DNA from: JBHJGM01 sp964405825
GTDB lineage: Bacteria; Verrucomicrobiota; Verrucomicrobiia; Opitutales; JBHJGM01
DNA: 62,823 nucleotides
Assembly (NCBI GenBank): GCA_964405825.1
Contig: CAYOPI010000012.1
Span: 1 to 62,823 of the forward strand
Reading direction: 5' to 3'
Both the position numbers and the translations under genes were made by a program. This document shows, one piece after another, positions 42,606 to 50,239 of this stretch. How positions within the stretch are numbered: position 1 is the stretch's first letter; every line of letters begins with the position of its first letter. Below the pieces are notes generated by a model. That model did not search any database. It was not told where the DNA came from and saw nothing but the letters and a program-made list of their open reading frames with translations.

Positions 42606-43335
42606 AGGTAGCCGTGCTGGGTTCGTCGGGTGCGGCGGCACCCGTGTCGCCGTCGGCACCCATCGGCACCGAGAAGGGGACCCTGGCCGTCTCAACGCTG
42701 CCGTCGGGCAAATCGACCTGGCGTTCAAACAGCAGGAGAAACTCCTCGGGGTCCACGAAGCCATAGTTGCCGCGGTAAGGCTGGTAGGTCTCGGTCTCCT
42801 CCAGCTCGATGGTCGGGCCCACCGACACACGGAACGTGCCCGGCTCGATGCCCGTGGCCGGATCCGGACCGGTAAACGGGTTCAGCGACAGGGACGCATC
42901 TGCGGATATCTCCACCGCCGGCACCGAAACCACAAAGGGGCCGCCCGGGAACGGTGTCACGCTCGCCGAGCCTTCATCTTCTAAGGGAAAGGGGGTGGTC
43001 GGAGTTTCGATAAAACCACCCGAGGGCCGCTCCAGGGGCGCGGTGGTTGTCTGGGCCACCTCGGGCGCGTCGACCCGGAAGCGCAGCGTCTTCACCCCCG
43101 CCTCCACCAGGTACCCCGGCGCGGCGTCAACGGGATTGAGCACGTCACGGTACCAGTACATGTCCGAGAGCCGCTCGAAGCCGAAGAAGATCATCGCCTT
43201 TTCCTGGCGCGTGCGCAGGCCGTTGAAATCGCGCAAGGCCGGCGAGGGTCCCGCCCAGGCGGCCTCGGTGCAGCCCAGCACGAGAAGCATCAGGGCGGTC
43301 CAGCGAAACAGGGAGTTTTTCGGAAAGTAGCGCAC
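42592..43335 (-). CDS. Secreted Pro/Thr-rich protein of unknown function
   Basis: From a GTG at 43335 the protein begins with a signal sequence (RWTALMLLVLGCTEAAWA), where both a signal-peptidase I site after AWA and a lipobox-like VLGC could be read. The mature part has FNGLRTRQEKAMIFFGFERL, a region rich in Thr and Pro around EAGVKTLRFRVDAPEVAQTT, and a C-terminal EEFLLLFERQVDLPDGSVET. A GTG at 43365 is possible, but it lengthens the N-terminus before the hydrophobic run. Family unknown. It overlaps the TPR gene by 14 bases, implying coupled translation and joint function. Confidence 0.6.
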   Translation of the reverse strand: MRYFPKNSLFRWTALMLLVLGCTEAAWAGPSPALRDFNGLRTRQEKAMIFFGFERLSDMYWYRDVLNPVDAAPGYLVEAGVKTLRFRVDAPEVAQTTTAPLERPSGGFIETPTTPFPLEDEGSASVTPFPGGPFVVSVPAVEISADASLSLNPFTGPDPATGIEPGTFRVSVGPTIELEETETYQPYRGNYGFVDPEEFLLLFERQVDLPDGSVETARVPFSVPMGADGDTGAAAPDEPSTATYERN

Positions 43336-43465
43336 GGCAATGAAACTCGAAACAAACGCCCCCACAACGCTGAGGCACCATCATGGATAGTCGTCTGCTC
43401 GAGGGCGGGACTTTACGGGCACCCCGAGGGGAATCCTACTGAGGACGCCCGGGAAAAGTACCTGA

Positions 43466-44020
43466 CTATGCCCAGGACGGCGGCGCACCCCTCGCCAGGC
43501 GGTAGACCGCCTCGTAGTCGGACTGGGTGTGCACGTCGATGGCCCCGGCGCGCTCGTCCTCAAAGCGGTGCGCCTGGATGTCCCAAGGGTCGCCATAAGA
43601 TCCGAGCCGATCGGCTGTCTGCGCCCAGACCGCGACCGGCTCCGAGAGCGCCTCGCCATGCAGGGCGGCCAGTTCCACCGCCCGGTCAATCACCGCGATC
43701 TCGCAGAGGGGGAAGTTCACGTTGAGGTTCACGTGAATGTCGCAAGGAAAGTGCGCGACTATGTGCTGGAAGACCGGCACCGAGGGCACGTCGTCGTGGG
43801 CCAGGGCATCCGGGCGGCGCAGCACTCGTGCCCCGAAATCACGCGCTACCTGGGCCACCAGTTCGCTCTCCGTTGAGACCACCACCTCGTCCACCGATTC
43901 GGCTTCCACGAGCTTGCGCACCCCCAGACCCAGCATGGGCACCCCGTTGAACGGCAGGAGGTTCTTGTAAGGCAGACGCTTGCTGCCCAGCCGGGCAATG
44001 ACCGATCCGATGACTTTCAT
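43466..44020 (-). CDS. Short cytidylyltransferase (CMP-sialic/pseudaminic acid synthase-like)
   Basis: The 184-residue protein starts KVIGSVIARLGSKRLPYKNL, the CTP-binding signature of acylneuraminate cytidylyltransferases. It has VDEVVVSTESELVAQVARDF, a ...PDALAHDDVPS-type motif and VNLNVNFPLCEIAVIDRAVE. PseF and NeuA enzymes are about 225-235 residues, so some 45 are missing, mostly around the dimerisation part. It would activate a nonulosonic acid with CTP. PseB, PseI, PseC and PseH-like genes lie 4-10 kb away, which favours pseudaminic acid, but SpsF-type glycan cytidylyltransferases are possible. Confidence 0.65.
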   Translation of the reverse strand: MKVIGSVIARLGSKRLPYKNLLPFNGVPMLGLGVRKLVEAESVDEVVVSTESELVAQVARDFGARVLRRPDALAHDDVPSVPVFQHIVAHFPCDIHVNLNVNFPLCEIAVIDRAVELAALHGEALSEPVAVWAQTADRLGSYGDPWDIQAHRFEDERAGAIDVHTQSDYEAVYRLARGAPPSWA

Positions 44021-44291
44021 GGTATATCATCCTGAGATCGGTCGGGGTGCGCGGTCGTATAGACATCAATTCCTGGTGATCAGATTTTTTTAACAATCTG
44101 TAAAAATGCGTGCCTAGGCAATTTTTGCTTCACTCGAAGTCTTGTTTGAATCATCAGACACACGATTGACGGAGGGAAGATTTTGCCGCTCGGGGAAATC
44201 TGAGCGGTCGGAAAGCCTTTTTACAGATTTCTGACATTTACAGGCCCCCTGTGCATTGAAACTGCCGGGGAGCCGCCAAAACCGACGACCC
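44021..44291. promoter_or_regulatory. Divergent regulatory region of the NtrC-type regulator
   Basis: This AT-rich 271-base region separates the cytidylyltransferase and the NtrC-type gene. A perfect 12-base inverted repeat lies at AATCTGTAAAAA (44095-44106) and TTTTTACAGATT (44218-44229), 111 bases apart, suited to cooperative or looping binding. CCGCTC/GAGCGG arms at about 44187-44208 form a further hairpin. No -24/-12 sigma-54 promoter was seen. Confidence 0.45.
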
Positions 44292-45863
44292 ATGGCGATA
44301 GACAAAGTAATTGTGCTGGATGACGAGATGATCATCCGCCGCACGCTTGAAGAGCAACTGCGCCGCCGGCGCTACTCCGTCGCCACGGCCTCGTGCCTGG
44401 AAGAGGTCAACCAGATCCTGGAGAAGGACCACTTCGACCTCATTTTGGCCGACGCGCGCCTGCCCGACGGCAGCGGCACCGAGTTGCTCGAGCGCTTCGA
44501 GTCCCAGCCGGACAGTCCGCTGGTGGTCATCATCACCGGCTTTGGCTCCATCGAGTCGGCCGTGGAGTGCATGAAGCGGGGTGCCTTCGACTACCTGATC
44601 AAGCCGTTCTCCTCCGATCAGATCGACGTCCTGCTCAAGAAGGCCGAATCGTATTCGCAGATGGTCAAGGTCAATCGCTACTACGCCCAGCAGGCTCACG
44701 GCGAGGGCGGGGAAGGGGCCTCGGCCATTCTCGGGCGCAGCTCGCAGATGGAAAAACTGCGACGTCTGCTCAAGCGCGTGGCCAACACCGAGGCGACCGT
44801 TCTGGTCACCGGTGAAAACGGCACGGGCAAGGAACTGGTCGCCCAGGAATTGCAGCGGCTCAGCCCGCTGGCCAACGAACCCTTCATCAAGGTCAACTGC
44901 GCGGCCATCTCCGAATCCCTGATCGAGAGCGAGTTCTTCGGCCACGAAAAAGGTGCCTTCACCGGGGCAACCCAGCGCCGCGAGGGCCGTTTTGAGTTGG
45001 CCAACAACGGCACCATCCTGCTGGACGAAATCGGTGAAATTCCCCCGCGCCTGCAGGCCAAGCTGTTGCGCGTGCTCCAGGAGCAGGAGTTTGAGCGCGT
45101 CGGCGGCAACCGCACGATCAAGGTCAACGTCCGCGTCATCGCCACGACCAACCGCGACCTGCTCAAGGAAGTCCAGGCCGGGCGCTTTCGCGAGGACCTC
45201 TACTACCGCCTCAACGTCTTTCCCGTCCACGTGCCCGCCCTGCGCGAACGCCGTGAGGATATCCTGCTGCTGGCCCAGTCCTTTCTGAAACGCTGCGCGC
45301 GCAAGCACGGGGTGCAGGTCTCCAGCTTTGCCAGCGAGGCCGCCCAGCGCCTCCAGAGCCACCTCTGGCCGGGCAACGTGCGCGAGCTGCAGAACACCAT
45401 CGAGCGCGCCGTCATCCTGGCCGAGGACCGCCAGCCGCTCGCCGCCGAATACCTCGGCCTGATCCCCGTGCCCACCAGCAGCCTTATCCTGCGCGAGCCC
45501 GTGCCCGAGGCCAGCAGCAGCGGCACCTACGCCTACGGCCAGCCGCGTTCGCCGGCTATCCTCAGCAACGGACTGCCCGCCACCGGCAAACCCGTGGTCG
45601 TGGGCGATGCGCCGTCCCTGCCCGACTTCAGCCAGGCCAGTGAAGTGGCCGTCAGCGTGGCGGAAGCCCCTTCCGTGGAGGAATCCGCCGAAACCAACGG
45701 CGAGGTGCCGTCACTGGAGCAACTGGAGATGGACCACATCCTCAAGGTTCTCGAGCTGACTGACGGCAACCGCACGCAGGCGGCCAAGCGTCTGGGCATC
45801 AGCATCCGCACGCTGCGCAACAAGCTCCAGCAGTACCGCGAAAAGGGCGTGACCGTCCACTAG
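44292..45863 (+). CDS. NtrC family sigma-54-dependent response regulator
   Basis: The 523-residue protein has a receiver domain with LDDE, the phosphoacceptor Asp 54 in LILADARLP, and a KPF motif. The AAA+ domain follows with Walker A TGENGTGKE, the sigma-54-contacting GAFTGA, Walker B LLDEIGEIP and FREDLYYRLNV. After a 60-residue linker comes a Fis-type helix-turn-helix (LTDGNRTQAAKRLGISIRTL). It activates sigma-54 promoters, typical of flagellar (FlgR/FleR), nitrogen or exopolysaccharide control. No histidine kinase is adjacent. Flagellar control is suggested by the CheX and pseudaminic-type genes nearby, but that is inference. The ATG at 44292 is used. Confidence 0.9.
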   Translation: MAIDKVIVLDDEMIIRRTLEEQLRRRRYSVATASCLEEVNQILEKDHFDLILADARLPDGSGTELLERFESQPDSPLVVIITGFGSIESAVECMKRGAFDYLIKPFSSDQIDVLLKKAESYSQMVKVNRYYAQQAHGEGGEGASAILGRSSQMEKLRRLLKRVANTEATVLVTGENGTGKELVAQELQRLSPLANEPFIKVNCAAISESLIESEFFGHEKGAFTGATQRREGRFELANNGTILLDEIGEIPPRLQAKLLRVLQEQEFERVGGNRTIKVNVRVIATTNRDLLKEVQAGRFREDLYYRLNVFPVHVPALRERREDILLLAQSFLKRCARKHGVQVSSFASEAAQRLQSHLWPGNVRELQNTIERAVILAEDRQPLAAEYLGLIPVPTSSLILREPVPEASSSGTYAYGQPRSPAILSNGLPATGKPVVVGDAPSLPDFSQASEVAVSVAEAPSVEESAETNGEVPSLEQLEMDHILKVLELTDGNRTQAAKRLGISIRTLRNKLQQYREKGVTVH

Positions 45864-46040
45864 GGCTCGCCCGAAGTCACCGACAGTGGCCGGTACAAGT
45901 CCCAGCGGACAGCCGGGAATGAGTCAAAAGCCTGCGAAATCGCTTCAGCCTTTGGGGCTAACTGCCGATTGGCATCTGTGAATCAGGGAGCCGGTGGCGG
46001 ACACAAGGTCCGCTATCCGCCCTGACCAGCAGACAGATCC
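45864..46040. other. Intergenic region upstream of cheX
   Basis: The 177 bases contain a hairpin GCGGAC-ACAAG-GTCCGC (45997-46013) that ends about 28 bases before the cheX-like ATG and could influence its translation. No T-tract terminator for the NtrC gene and no clear promoter were found. Confidence 0.35.
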
Positions 46041-46577
46041 ATGGCAGAAACCTACACGCTTACGGACTCGGAGGTTCAGGAACTCGTTCAGGAGGCGGTC
46101 GAGAAATTCTTCGAGACCATGCTGGAGGACGAAGCTACGCTGAAGGAGGTGGTCGATTGCTCGCTGGACGACCCGCAGCAGCAGATTCCCCCGGCCATCG
46201 AAACCGAGCATGCCATCATCGCCTCGGCCGTGGGTTACCTGGGCGACGTCAGCGGCATCATCTACCTGTACTTTGAAGAGCCGCTGGCCAAGCGCCTGAC
46301 CGGTCAACTCCTGGGCATGGAACTGGCCGACGTCGAATCCGAAGGGCACGAGGTGGTCAACGATGCCCTCGGCGAGGTCAGCAACATGGTGGTGGGCACC
46401 TTCAAGAACAACCTTTGCGACAAGGGCATGAACTGCCGCCTGACCATTCCTTCGATCCTGCGCGGCAAGCACTTCGCGATCGAGGCCACCTCCGAGGTAA
46501 CCCGCAAAATCTACCGCTTTGAAACCGCCGGCTCCACTTTTGCCGCCGACCTTTTGATGAAGCTCAGCGATGGCTGA
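46041..46577 (+). CDS. cheX: CheX-like chemotaxis phosphatase
   Basis: The 178-residue protein has an N-terminal helix with VQELVQEAVEKFFETMLED, then GYLGDVSGIIYLYFEE and the catalytic helix VVNDALGEVSNMVVGTFKN, which contains the D/S-x3-E-x2-N pattern of CheC/CheX/FliY phosphatases. These remove phosphate from CheY-like receivers. It is next to a protein with a complete receiver followed by a degenerate one, so that is the likely substrate. The two genes are 47 bases apart on the same strand. Confidence 0.82.
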   Translation: MAETYTLTDSEVQELVQEAVEKFFETMLEDEATLKEVVDCSLDDPQQQIPPAIETEHAIIASAVGYLGDVSGIIYLYFEEPLAKRLTGQLLGMELADVESEGHEVVNDALGEVSNMVVGTFKNNLCDKGMNCRLTIPSILRGKHFAIEATSEVTRKIYRFETAGSTFAADLLMKLSDG

Positions 46578-46624
46578 GCCACGAATCCTGCCCTGCCACA
46601 CGACCCGACTTTCCAAGTACTGCC

Positions 46625-47755
46625 ATGCGCCTGAAAATCCTCACCACCGATGATTCGAAAGCCGTTCGCATCATCATCAAGAAATGCTTCTCCAGCTACG
46701 ACGTGGATATCTTCGAGGCCTCCAATGGTGTCGAAGGCCTGGCTGTGGCCAGCAAGGAGACGCCCGACATCATTCTGCTGGACGTGACCATGCCGGTGAT
46801 GGACGGCGTTGAAATGCTGACCAAGCTCAAGAGCGATCCGGTCCTCAAGGGCATTCCGGTCATCATGCTCACCGCCGAAGCCGGTCGTGAGAACGTGCTC
46901 AAAATCGCCAAGATCGGTATCCGCGACTACATCGTGAAACCCTTTAAGGAGGATGTGCTGGTGGAAAAAGTCGGCCGCGTGGTCGACCTGCGCCCCGTCG
47001 GCGAGCAAAATTCCAAGCGCAAGGGTATCAACGACGCCTGCAAGATCCTGGTGGTCGAAGACAAGGCCACCATCGTCGATCAGATTCGCGACGGGCTCAA
47101 GCACACCCCCTGGGACATTCAGGGCACCAGCTCCACCGGTGAGACGATCGACTACTGTCAGAAGGACATTCCGGACATCATCCTGGTCAGCCTTTCGCTG
47201 CCCGATGACGGCGCGCCGACGCTCTTCCGCCTGCTGCGCTCGAACATGAAAACCAAGTACGTGCCAGTCTTCGGCCTGGCCGTCAAAACGGCGATGGACG
47301 AACAGCAGCAGGCCCAGCAGATGGGCTTCAACTCGGTCATCACCAAGCCGATCGATTTCTCCGACATGGAGTCCAAAATCGCCAAGGCGATCAACCTGGA
47401 TACCTCCGAGCGCTACTTCAATTTCGAGGAGGACTTCCTGCTCATCCGCCTGCCCGAGCGCTGCAACAGCGGCACGGTCAACGAGATCAGCGCCTACCTC
47501 AAGCCGAAGGTCTCCGAGGCCGTCGATACGGGCTACTACAAGGTCATCTTCGACGTCAGCGAGGTCCGCAACGTCGACATGAACGTGATCAAACTGCTGA
47601 TCAGCGCCATGCAGGCCTGCCGCGATCTCACCCTCACCCACACCATTGTGGGCGGCGCCGAGTTCGCCAGCGAGGCCAAGGGCTTCGAGGAGTGCAAGGA
47701 CTGGGTCATTCACAACTCCGTCCAGGAAGCCAAGTCCGCCGGCGTGGCCAACTGA
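46625..47755 (+). CDS. Receiver / pseudo-receiver / STAS-like three-domain protein
   Basis: The 376-residue protein has three parts. REC1 (residues 4-120) is complete: Asp 9/10, phosphoacceptor Asp 53, Thr 83 and Lys 105. REC2 (about 139-265) keeps the fold and acidic residues at 145-146 and ends in a Lys-Pro motif, but its phosphoacceptor position is Ser 189 (PDIILVSLSLP) and the Thr/Ser position is Ala, so it should not be phosphorylated. The C-terminal about 110 residues, with YKVIFDVSEVRNVDMNVIKL, resemble a STAS/anti-sigma antagonist domain. It probably converts phosphorylation of REC1 into a partner switch, with CheX as phosphatase. Confidence 0.8.
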   Translation: MRLKILTTDDSKAVRIIIKKCFSSYDVDIFEASNGVEGLAVASKETPDIILLDVTMPVMDGVEMLTKLKSDPVLKGIPVIMLTAEAGRENVLKIAKIGIRDYIVKPFKEDVLVEKVGRVVDLRPVGEQNSKRKGINDACKILVVEDKATIVDQIRDGLKHTPWDIQGTSSTGETIDYCQKDIPDIILVSLSLPDDGAPTLFRLLRSNMKTKYVPVFGLAVKTAMDEQQQAQQMGFNSVITKPIDFSDMESKIAKAINLDTSERYFNFEEDFLLIRLPERCNSGTVNEISAYLKPKVSEAVDTGYYKVIFDVSEVRNVDMNVIKLLISAMQACRDLTLTHTIVGGAEFASEAKGFEECKDWVIHNSVQEAKSAGVAN

Positions 47756-47788
47756 CGCCCGGCTCCAGTTTCATCCGGTTTTCACGAG

Positions 47789-47818
47789 CCCGTGGTGCCG
47801 CCAGCGCCGCGGGTTTTT
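47789..47818 (+). terminator. Intrinsic terminator after the REC-REC-STAS gene
   Basis: Arms CCCGTGGTG (47789-47797) and CGCCGCGGG (47805-47813) form a nine-pair stem with two G-U pairs, followed by TTTTT (47814-47818). It closes the cheX transcript before pseB. Confidence 0.78.
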
Positions 47819-47958
47819 CGTACACATGTTTCCGCCCCTCGGACCGCCACGGCCTGTTAAGGGAATGTCAAAACAGACGAATAAACCCATCAGCCACAGA
47901 AACTTGGCCTTCGGGCCAGAGTTGCGGCCCACTGCCAAATCTTCGCCCGCACCATGCC

Positions 47959-49035
47959 ATGTTTGACGGCAAATCCATTCTAGTTACCGGGGGCACCGGC
48001 TCCTTTGGACGCCAGTTCGTCCAGCAAGTCCTGGCGCATCACCAGCCCAGCCGGCTCATCGTCTACTCGCGCGACGAGTTCAAGCAGGCCGAGATGCAGG
48101 CCGACCCGAATTTCCAGGATCCGAGCCTCCGCTTCTTTCTGGGTGACGTGCGCGACCGCGAGCGCCTCAACCGCGCCATGCAGGGCGTGGACATCGTGGT
48201 GCACGCCGCTGCCCTCAAACAGGTGCCCGCCGCCGAGTACAACCCGCACGAGTTCATCAAGACCAACATCAACGGCGCCATCAACGTGGTCGAGTGCGCG
48301 CTGGACAACCAGGTCGATCGCGTCCTGGCCCTGAGCACCGACAAGGCCGTCAACCCGATCAACCTTTACGGGGCCACCAAGCTCTGCTCGGACAAGATTT
48401 TTATCGCCGCAAACAGCTACCGTGGCCGCAAGGGCACCAAGCTCTCGGTCGTGCGTTACGGCAACGTGCTGGGCAGCCGCGGCTCGGTCATCCCGCGATT
48501 TCTGGCGCAACGCGCTAGCGGCGTCATCACCGTGACCGACCCGGACATGACCCGTTTCTTCCTCCCGGTGGAACGTGGCGCGGAATTCGTCCTGCAGGCC
48601 CTGCGCCGCATGAAGGGCGGCGAACTCTACGTGCCCAAGATCGCCAGCTGCCGTCTGCGCGATCTGGTGGAGGCCGTCGCGCCCGATTGCACGGTGAAGA
48701 TCGTCGGCCTGCGCCCGGGCGAAAAAATGCACGAGGTGCTCATCCCGCAGGACGAGGCCCACCTCACCCGCGAGTGCCCGGACCACTTTGTCGTACAGCC
48801 ACTGCTGCCCTTCTGGGATCACGTGAAGCTCAACGGCGTCAGCCGCCCGGTTGACCCCGGTTTCAGCTACGCCAGCGACACCAACGACACCTGGTTCGAT
48901 CTGCCCGAGCTGCGCCGCATCTGCCGCCGCGTCGAGGCTGAACTCACCCGCAGCCAGGGTCCCTTCCTCAATTCCGAGGTCCAGCGGCGCGCCGACCGCC
49001 TCGCCAAACCCGGCATCCCGAACCTCGTTTCCTGA
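47959..49035 (+). CDS. pseB: UDP-N-acetylglucosamine 4,6-dehydratase (inverting)
   Basis: The 358-residue SDR protein has ILVTGGTGSFGRQFVQQVL, RLIVYSRDEFKQAEMQ and VDIVVHAAALKQVPAAEYNP. The latter, with a Lys in the AALKQVPAAE motif, is characteristic of PseB/FlaA1, and YGATKLCSDKIF supplies catalytic residues. It makes the 4-keto sugar for pseudaminic acid or related sugars. The ATG at 47959 is chosen because the GxxGxxG motif follows in its usual place. pseI follows 10 bases later. The C-terminus is longer than in PseB and ends KPGIPNLVS. Confidence 0.87.
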   Translation: MFDGKSILVTGGTGSFGRQFVQQVLAHHQPSRLIVYSRDEFKQAEMQADPNFQDPSLRFFLGDVRDRERLNRAMQGVDIVVHAAALKQVPAAEYNPHEFIKTNINGAINVVECALDNQVDRVLALSTDKAVNPINLYGATKLCSDKIFIAANSYRGRKGTKLSVVRYGNVLGSRGSVIPRFLAQRASGVITVTDPDMTRFFLPVERGAEFVLQALRRMKGGELYVPKIASCRLRDLVEAVAPDCTVKIVGLRPGEKMHEVLIPQDEAHLTRECPDHFVVQPLLPFWDHVKLNGVSRPVDPGFSYASDTNDTWFDLPELRRICRRVEAELTRSQGPFLNSEVQRRADRLAKPGIPNLVS

Positions 49036-49045
49036 AGGCATCGCC

Positions 49046-50239
49046 ATGATTTGTCCGGCATTCCCCACAATCGCCGGACGGCCGGTCCACGCGGGCCAGC
49101 CGCCCTACATCGTCGCCGAGCTGTCGGCCAATCACAACGGCTCGCTGGAGCAGGCCTGCACGCTCGTTGCCGCCGCTGCCGCCGCCGGGGTCGACGCGGT
49201 CAAGATTCAGACCTACACGGCCGACAGCCTTTCCCTGCCGCTGAACCAGCCGCCCTTCCGCATCCAGCAGGGCCCCTGGGCCGGCCAAACCTTCCACGAA
49301 CTCTACCGCAAGGCCGCCCTGCCCTGGGAGTGGACCGCAACGCTGGCCGAGTGCGCGCGCAACCACGGCCTGACTTTCTTCAGCACGCCCTTCGACGAAG
49401 CCGCGGTCGACTTTCTCGAGAAAACCCTCGATCCGCCGGCTTACAAGGTGGCCTCCTACGAGCTGGTCCATCGACCGTTGCTCGCCCGCATCGCCGCCAC
49501 CGGCAAGCCCGTCATTGTTTCCACGGGCATGGCGACCGAAGCCGAAATCGCCCGCGCGGCGGACCTCTTCCGGCAGTCCGGCAACGACCTTATCCTGCTC
49601 AAATGCGTGAGCGCCTACCCGGCCCGTGCGGACACTTTCAATCTGCGCTCACTCACCACGCTGGCGACGCGGTTCAACGTGCCGGTCGGCCTCTCCGACC
49701 ACACACGGACCAGCGCGATCGCCTTGGGCGCTGTCGCCCTGGGGGCCTGCCTCATCGAGAAACACCTCTGCCTGTCCCGCGGGGAGGCCAGCATCGACGG
49801 TGAATTCTCGATCGAGCCCAACGACTTCGCCCGGCTCGTGCGCGACGTGCGCGATCTCTACGCCGGCCTCGGCACCGTCGAACTCGACACCGAGAGCGCC
49901 GACCACACCGAGCGACGCCACCGTCGTTCCATCTTCGTCAGCCAAAGCGTCAAGGCCGGTGACACCCTCGATGCGCGCAATCTCCAGATCGTTCGTCCCG
50001 GTGATGGCCTGGACCCCTGGCGCTGGAACGAGGTGTGCGGTACCACCGCCACCGGCGACCTCCTCGCCGGTCACCCGCTCGCCGAGGGAGACTGGGACCC
50101 GGAGCCTGCTAGGACGGCACGATCACCTGGGTCGGAAACCGCAGAAGCCTCCACCCTTCGTAGCAGTCCATCGAAGGAAAGGGCGGCTCCTGGGCGTCTG
50201 GAAAAAGCGTCTCCAAAAGCCAGCGCTGCACCGAACTGA
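49046..50239 (+). CDS. pseI: Pseudaminic acid synthase
   Basis: The 397-residue protein has YIVAELSANHNGSLEQACTL, VDAVKIQTYTADSLSLPL, VASYELVHRPLLARIAATGK and PVGLSDHTRTSAIALGAVAL, the TIM-barrel of PseI/NeuB, and a C-terminal antifreeze-like (SAF) domain with SQSVKAGDTLDARNLQIVRP. It condenses a 6-deoxy sugar with phosphoenolpyruvate. Residues after about 351 (PEPARTARSPGSETA onward) run antisense through the 3' end of the neighbour and look like unintended extension: a TAG in CTAG at 50109-50112, the neighbour's stop, would fit after a one-base frame change. Confidence 0.85.
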   Translation: MICPAFPTIAGRPVHAGQPPYIVAELSANHNGSLEQACTLVAAAAAAGVDAVKIQTYTADSLSLPLNQPPFRIQQGPWAGQTFHELYRKAALPWEWTATLAECARNHGLTFFSTPFDEAAVDFLEKTLDPPAYKVASYELVHRPLLARIAATGKPVIVSTGMATEAEIARAADLFRQSGNDLILLKCVSAYPARADTFNLRSLTTLATRFNVPVGLSDHTRTSAIALGAVALGACLIEKHLCLSRGEASIDGEFSIEPNDFARLVRDVRDLYAGLGTVELDTESADHTERRHRRSIFVSQSVKAGDTLDARNLQIVRPGDGLDPWRWNEVCGTTATGDLLAGHPLAEGDWDPEPARTARSPGSETAEASTLRSSPSKERAAPGRLEKASPKASAAPN

